Assembly: GCF_022647505.1 (NCBI RefSeq)
Contig: NZ_CP071409.1
Span: forward strand, 1,302,001 to 1,366,000
Source: [Pantoea] beijingensis
GTDB lineage: Bacteria; Pseudomonadota; Gammaproteobacteria; Enterobacterales; Enterobacteriaceae
Length of the DNA: 64,000 nucleotides
Reading direction: 5' to 3'
In this document: piece by piece, positions 62,488 through 64,000 of the stretch
Position numbering within the stretch: position 1 is the stretch's first letter
How the letters are laid out: the number at the start of each line of letters is the position of its first letter
The notes under the pieces: generated by a model
What the model was told of the DNA's origin: nothing
Database searches by the model: none
What the model saw: only the letters and a program-made list of their open reading frames with translations
Made by a program: the position numbers and the translations under genes

Positions 62488-63642
62488 TTAACGTGTAACC
62501 AGCCGGGCGCTGGCGGCAACAACCAAAAGCAGCGTGGCGATCGCGACGAAGGCGGTCGACAGGCTAAACCACTGAGAAACAAAACCGACCAATGCGGGTC
62601 CTGCCAGGATACCTGCATATCCTATTGTCGTCATAGCGGAGATCGCCAGATTCACTGGCATGACTTCCTGTTTCCCTGCTGCACTAAACAGAACGGGAAC
62701 GCTGTTTGATGCGCCGAAGCCGATCAGTAAGAAGGCGGCTAGTGAAACCATGCCGTGCTGGACGCTGACTGCGAGCAGTAAACCTGCCGCGGCGCAAAGC
62801 GAACCACATAGTAATACCGACACGCTGCCAAAACGATGGACGATGCGATCGCCGCTTAACCGCCCGATAGTCATGGCGATTGAAAATATTGCGTAGCCTA
62901 AACCGGCCTGTGACGCTGGCAAACCTTGAATATGCGTCAGGAAAATGGCGCTCCAGTCGAGCACCGCGCCTTCTGTGAGAAACAATATAAAGCACAAGGC
63001 ACCCAGAAACAGAACCCATCCTCGCGGTACAACAAACAGCGGCGTGCCGGACTGATGGAGGCGCTGGTTTAACAGATGCTTATGACAAGCCAAAAATAAC
63101 AGAGCAATAAGCGCAGAAACCATTAGCACAGACTGGAGAGGAGGAAGGCCTAGCCACAGTAGGGCGCTAATCAGCCCTGCGCCAACGATCCCGCCTATAC
63201 TAAAAAAACCGTGAAAGCCAGACATCATTGCACGCCGTGATGCTTTCTCAACTTCGACCGCCTGGATATTCATTGCCACATCGATAATGCCCATAGACGC
63301 ACCGAAAATCATCAGGCCTGGCGCGAGTAACAATGGGGTGGGTGAAATAACCAACAGCGGTAATACCAGCATGATACCGAGGCCGCTACTAATAATGACG
63401 CGCTTGCAGCCATATTTTCCGACTAACATCCCCGTCAGCGGCATCGCAAGCAGAGAACCGAGCCCCAAAAACAGTAACAAACCACCTAAAGAGGCATCGC
63501 TGACATCTATACGTTCTTTCGCGTAGGGAACCAGCGGGGCCCAGGCTGACATCCCCAGTCCGGCAATGAAAAAAACCACACGGGTTGCAAGCTGCGTGGC
63601 AAATGTCTGTTCCTTAGATTGTTCTGCTTCAATACTGGTCAT
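62488..63642 (-). CDS. MFS transporter, YbjJ-like
   Basis: A 384-residue membrane protein with about 12 helices of the major facilitator superfamily. It resembles the E. coli YbjJ group: an N-terminal RVVFFIAGLGMSAWAPLVPYAKERI, LVGKYGCKRVI at loop 2-3, GASMGIIDVAMNIQAVEVE and HGFFSIGGIVGAG. Substrate unknown. It ends five bases before rcsD on the same strand, so the two are probably co-transcribed, an arrangement not found in E. coli, where ompC/micF lie next to rcsD. Confidence 0.85.
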   Translation of the reverse strand: MTSIEAEQSKEQTFATQLATRVVFFIAGLGMSAWAPLVPYAKERIDVSDASLGGLLLFLGLGSLLAMPLTGMLVGKYGCKRVIISSGLGIMLVLPLLVISPTPLLLAPGLMIFGASMGIIDVAMNIQAVEVEKASRRAMMSGFHGFFSIGGIVGAGLISALLWLGLPPLQSVLMVSALIALLFLACHKHLLNQRLHQSGTPLFVVPRGWVLFLGALCFILFLTEGAVLDWSAIFLTHIQGLPASQAGLGYAIFSIAMTIGRLSGDRIVHRFGSVSVLLCGSLCAAAGLLLAVSVQHGMVSLAAFLLIGFGASNSVPVLFSAAGKQEVMPVNLAISAMTTIGYAGILAGPALVGFVSQWFSLSTAFVAIATLLLVVAASARLVTR

Positions 63643-64000
63643 TTATCTGCTTAAACCCTGGGCAATTGGCCGTTCTTTTTACCACATTAGCGCCTTCCGG
63701 AGAATGGAAAACAGCGTTATGGCATGACAAACGCTTTGTTTATAGCGCGTCATTAGAAAGCGATAGAGCTTAATAACTGATAAAAACGCTATTGTTAATG
63801 TAAATCTCCTCAGAAATCCTTATTTCCGGATATATCCTGGGCTATTTGCCTCGTTCACTCTTTTACCGTGCTAAGTTTGACTGCCGTTGCGTATATCAAT
63901 GCCATTGCCGCCGTCATCTGAGAGGTATTGTCCTGAGCTTACACTGTAATGTACGCACGGCGACTTAGGCCCTGTCTTTGTCCTGGATGTACTTAATGAG
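63643..64000. other. spacer upstream of the MFS gene, to window end
   Basis: 358 bp in which I can support no gene. It should contain the promoter of the MFS-rcsD unit. I looked for a micF-like RNA (E. coli has micF/ompC beside rcsD) and saw no convincing match or terminator. Confidence 0.4.

Noticed and set aside
63643..64000. Possible micF/ompC locus beside rcsD
   Set aside because: No sequence resembling micF or the ompC start is visible in the 358 bp available; the neighbouring gene is an MFS transporter.

Overview
The window is chromosomal backbone from a gamma-proteobacterium of the order Enterobacterales. Nearly every protein is a close, full-length match to what I remember of Escherichia coli: fused nuoCD, the menFDHBCE order, pta-ackA-yfbV-yfbU-hxpA-yfbR-alaA-lrhA, nrdAB-yfaE, ubiG, gyrA and rcsCBD. 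The loss or replacement of several E. coli neighbours (yfcC, yfcE, yfcG, folX, rbn, ompC), the presence of opgD, a clade-3-type catalase and a PTS cassette, and the intergenic repeats suggest Erwiniaceae or a related family rather than Escherichia itself. That placement is inference.

Layout. At 1-332 lies the 5' part of an inositol-monophosphatase-family gene (minus). At 664-4666 are yfcJ, yfcH, yfcF and yfcD. At 4806-8399 is an accessory sugar cassette: a LacI-type regulator divergent from a three-gene ascorbate-type PTS (IIA, IIB, IIC), with two operator-like palindromes and a CRP-like site between them. At 8461-11877 is the acetate module pta-ackA (minus). At 12214-16226 come yfbV, yfbU, hxpA, yfbR and alaA. 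The regulator lrhA (17248-18174) follows a 1-kb AT-rich spacer. The 13-gene NADH:quinone oxidoreductase I operon nuoA-N runs from 18937 to 34322 and contains two roughly 120-bp repeat copies in its spacers. Then come elaA, opgD (minus) and elaB, the menaquinone genes menFDHBCE (37680-44855), and a catalase (minus) overlapping menE tail to tail. The CinA-like gene yfaY is followed by a repeat element, then yfaE-nrdB-nrdA (minus) with a DnaA/NrdR-like control region, ubiG (minus) and gyrA (plus). The window closes with the Rcs phosphorelay (rcsC plus; rcsB and rcsD minus) and an MFS transporter gene immediately upstream of rcsD.

Most of the window serves central energy metabolism and envelope signalling: acetate overflow (Pta/AckA), alanine synthesis (AlaA), respiration (complex I, menaquinone, ubiquinone), deoxyribonucleotide synthesis (NrdAB with its ferredoxin YfaE), DNA supercoiling (GyrA), and motility/capsule control (LrhA, Rcs).

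I saw no rRNA, tRNA, CRISPR array, transposase, phage gene or restriction/defence island. I did not find a novel multi-gene system. The items most worth a second look are a dispersed intergenic element with conserved ends and a compensatory change in its stem (near 35004 and 47855), degenerate enterobacterial repeats inside the nuo operon, the PTS cassette with no catabolic enzyme, several perfect inverted repeats in regulatory spacers, and the MFS gene coupled to rcsD.
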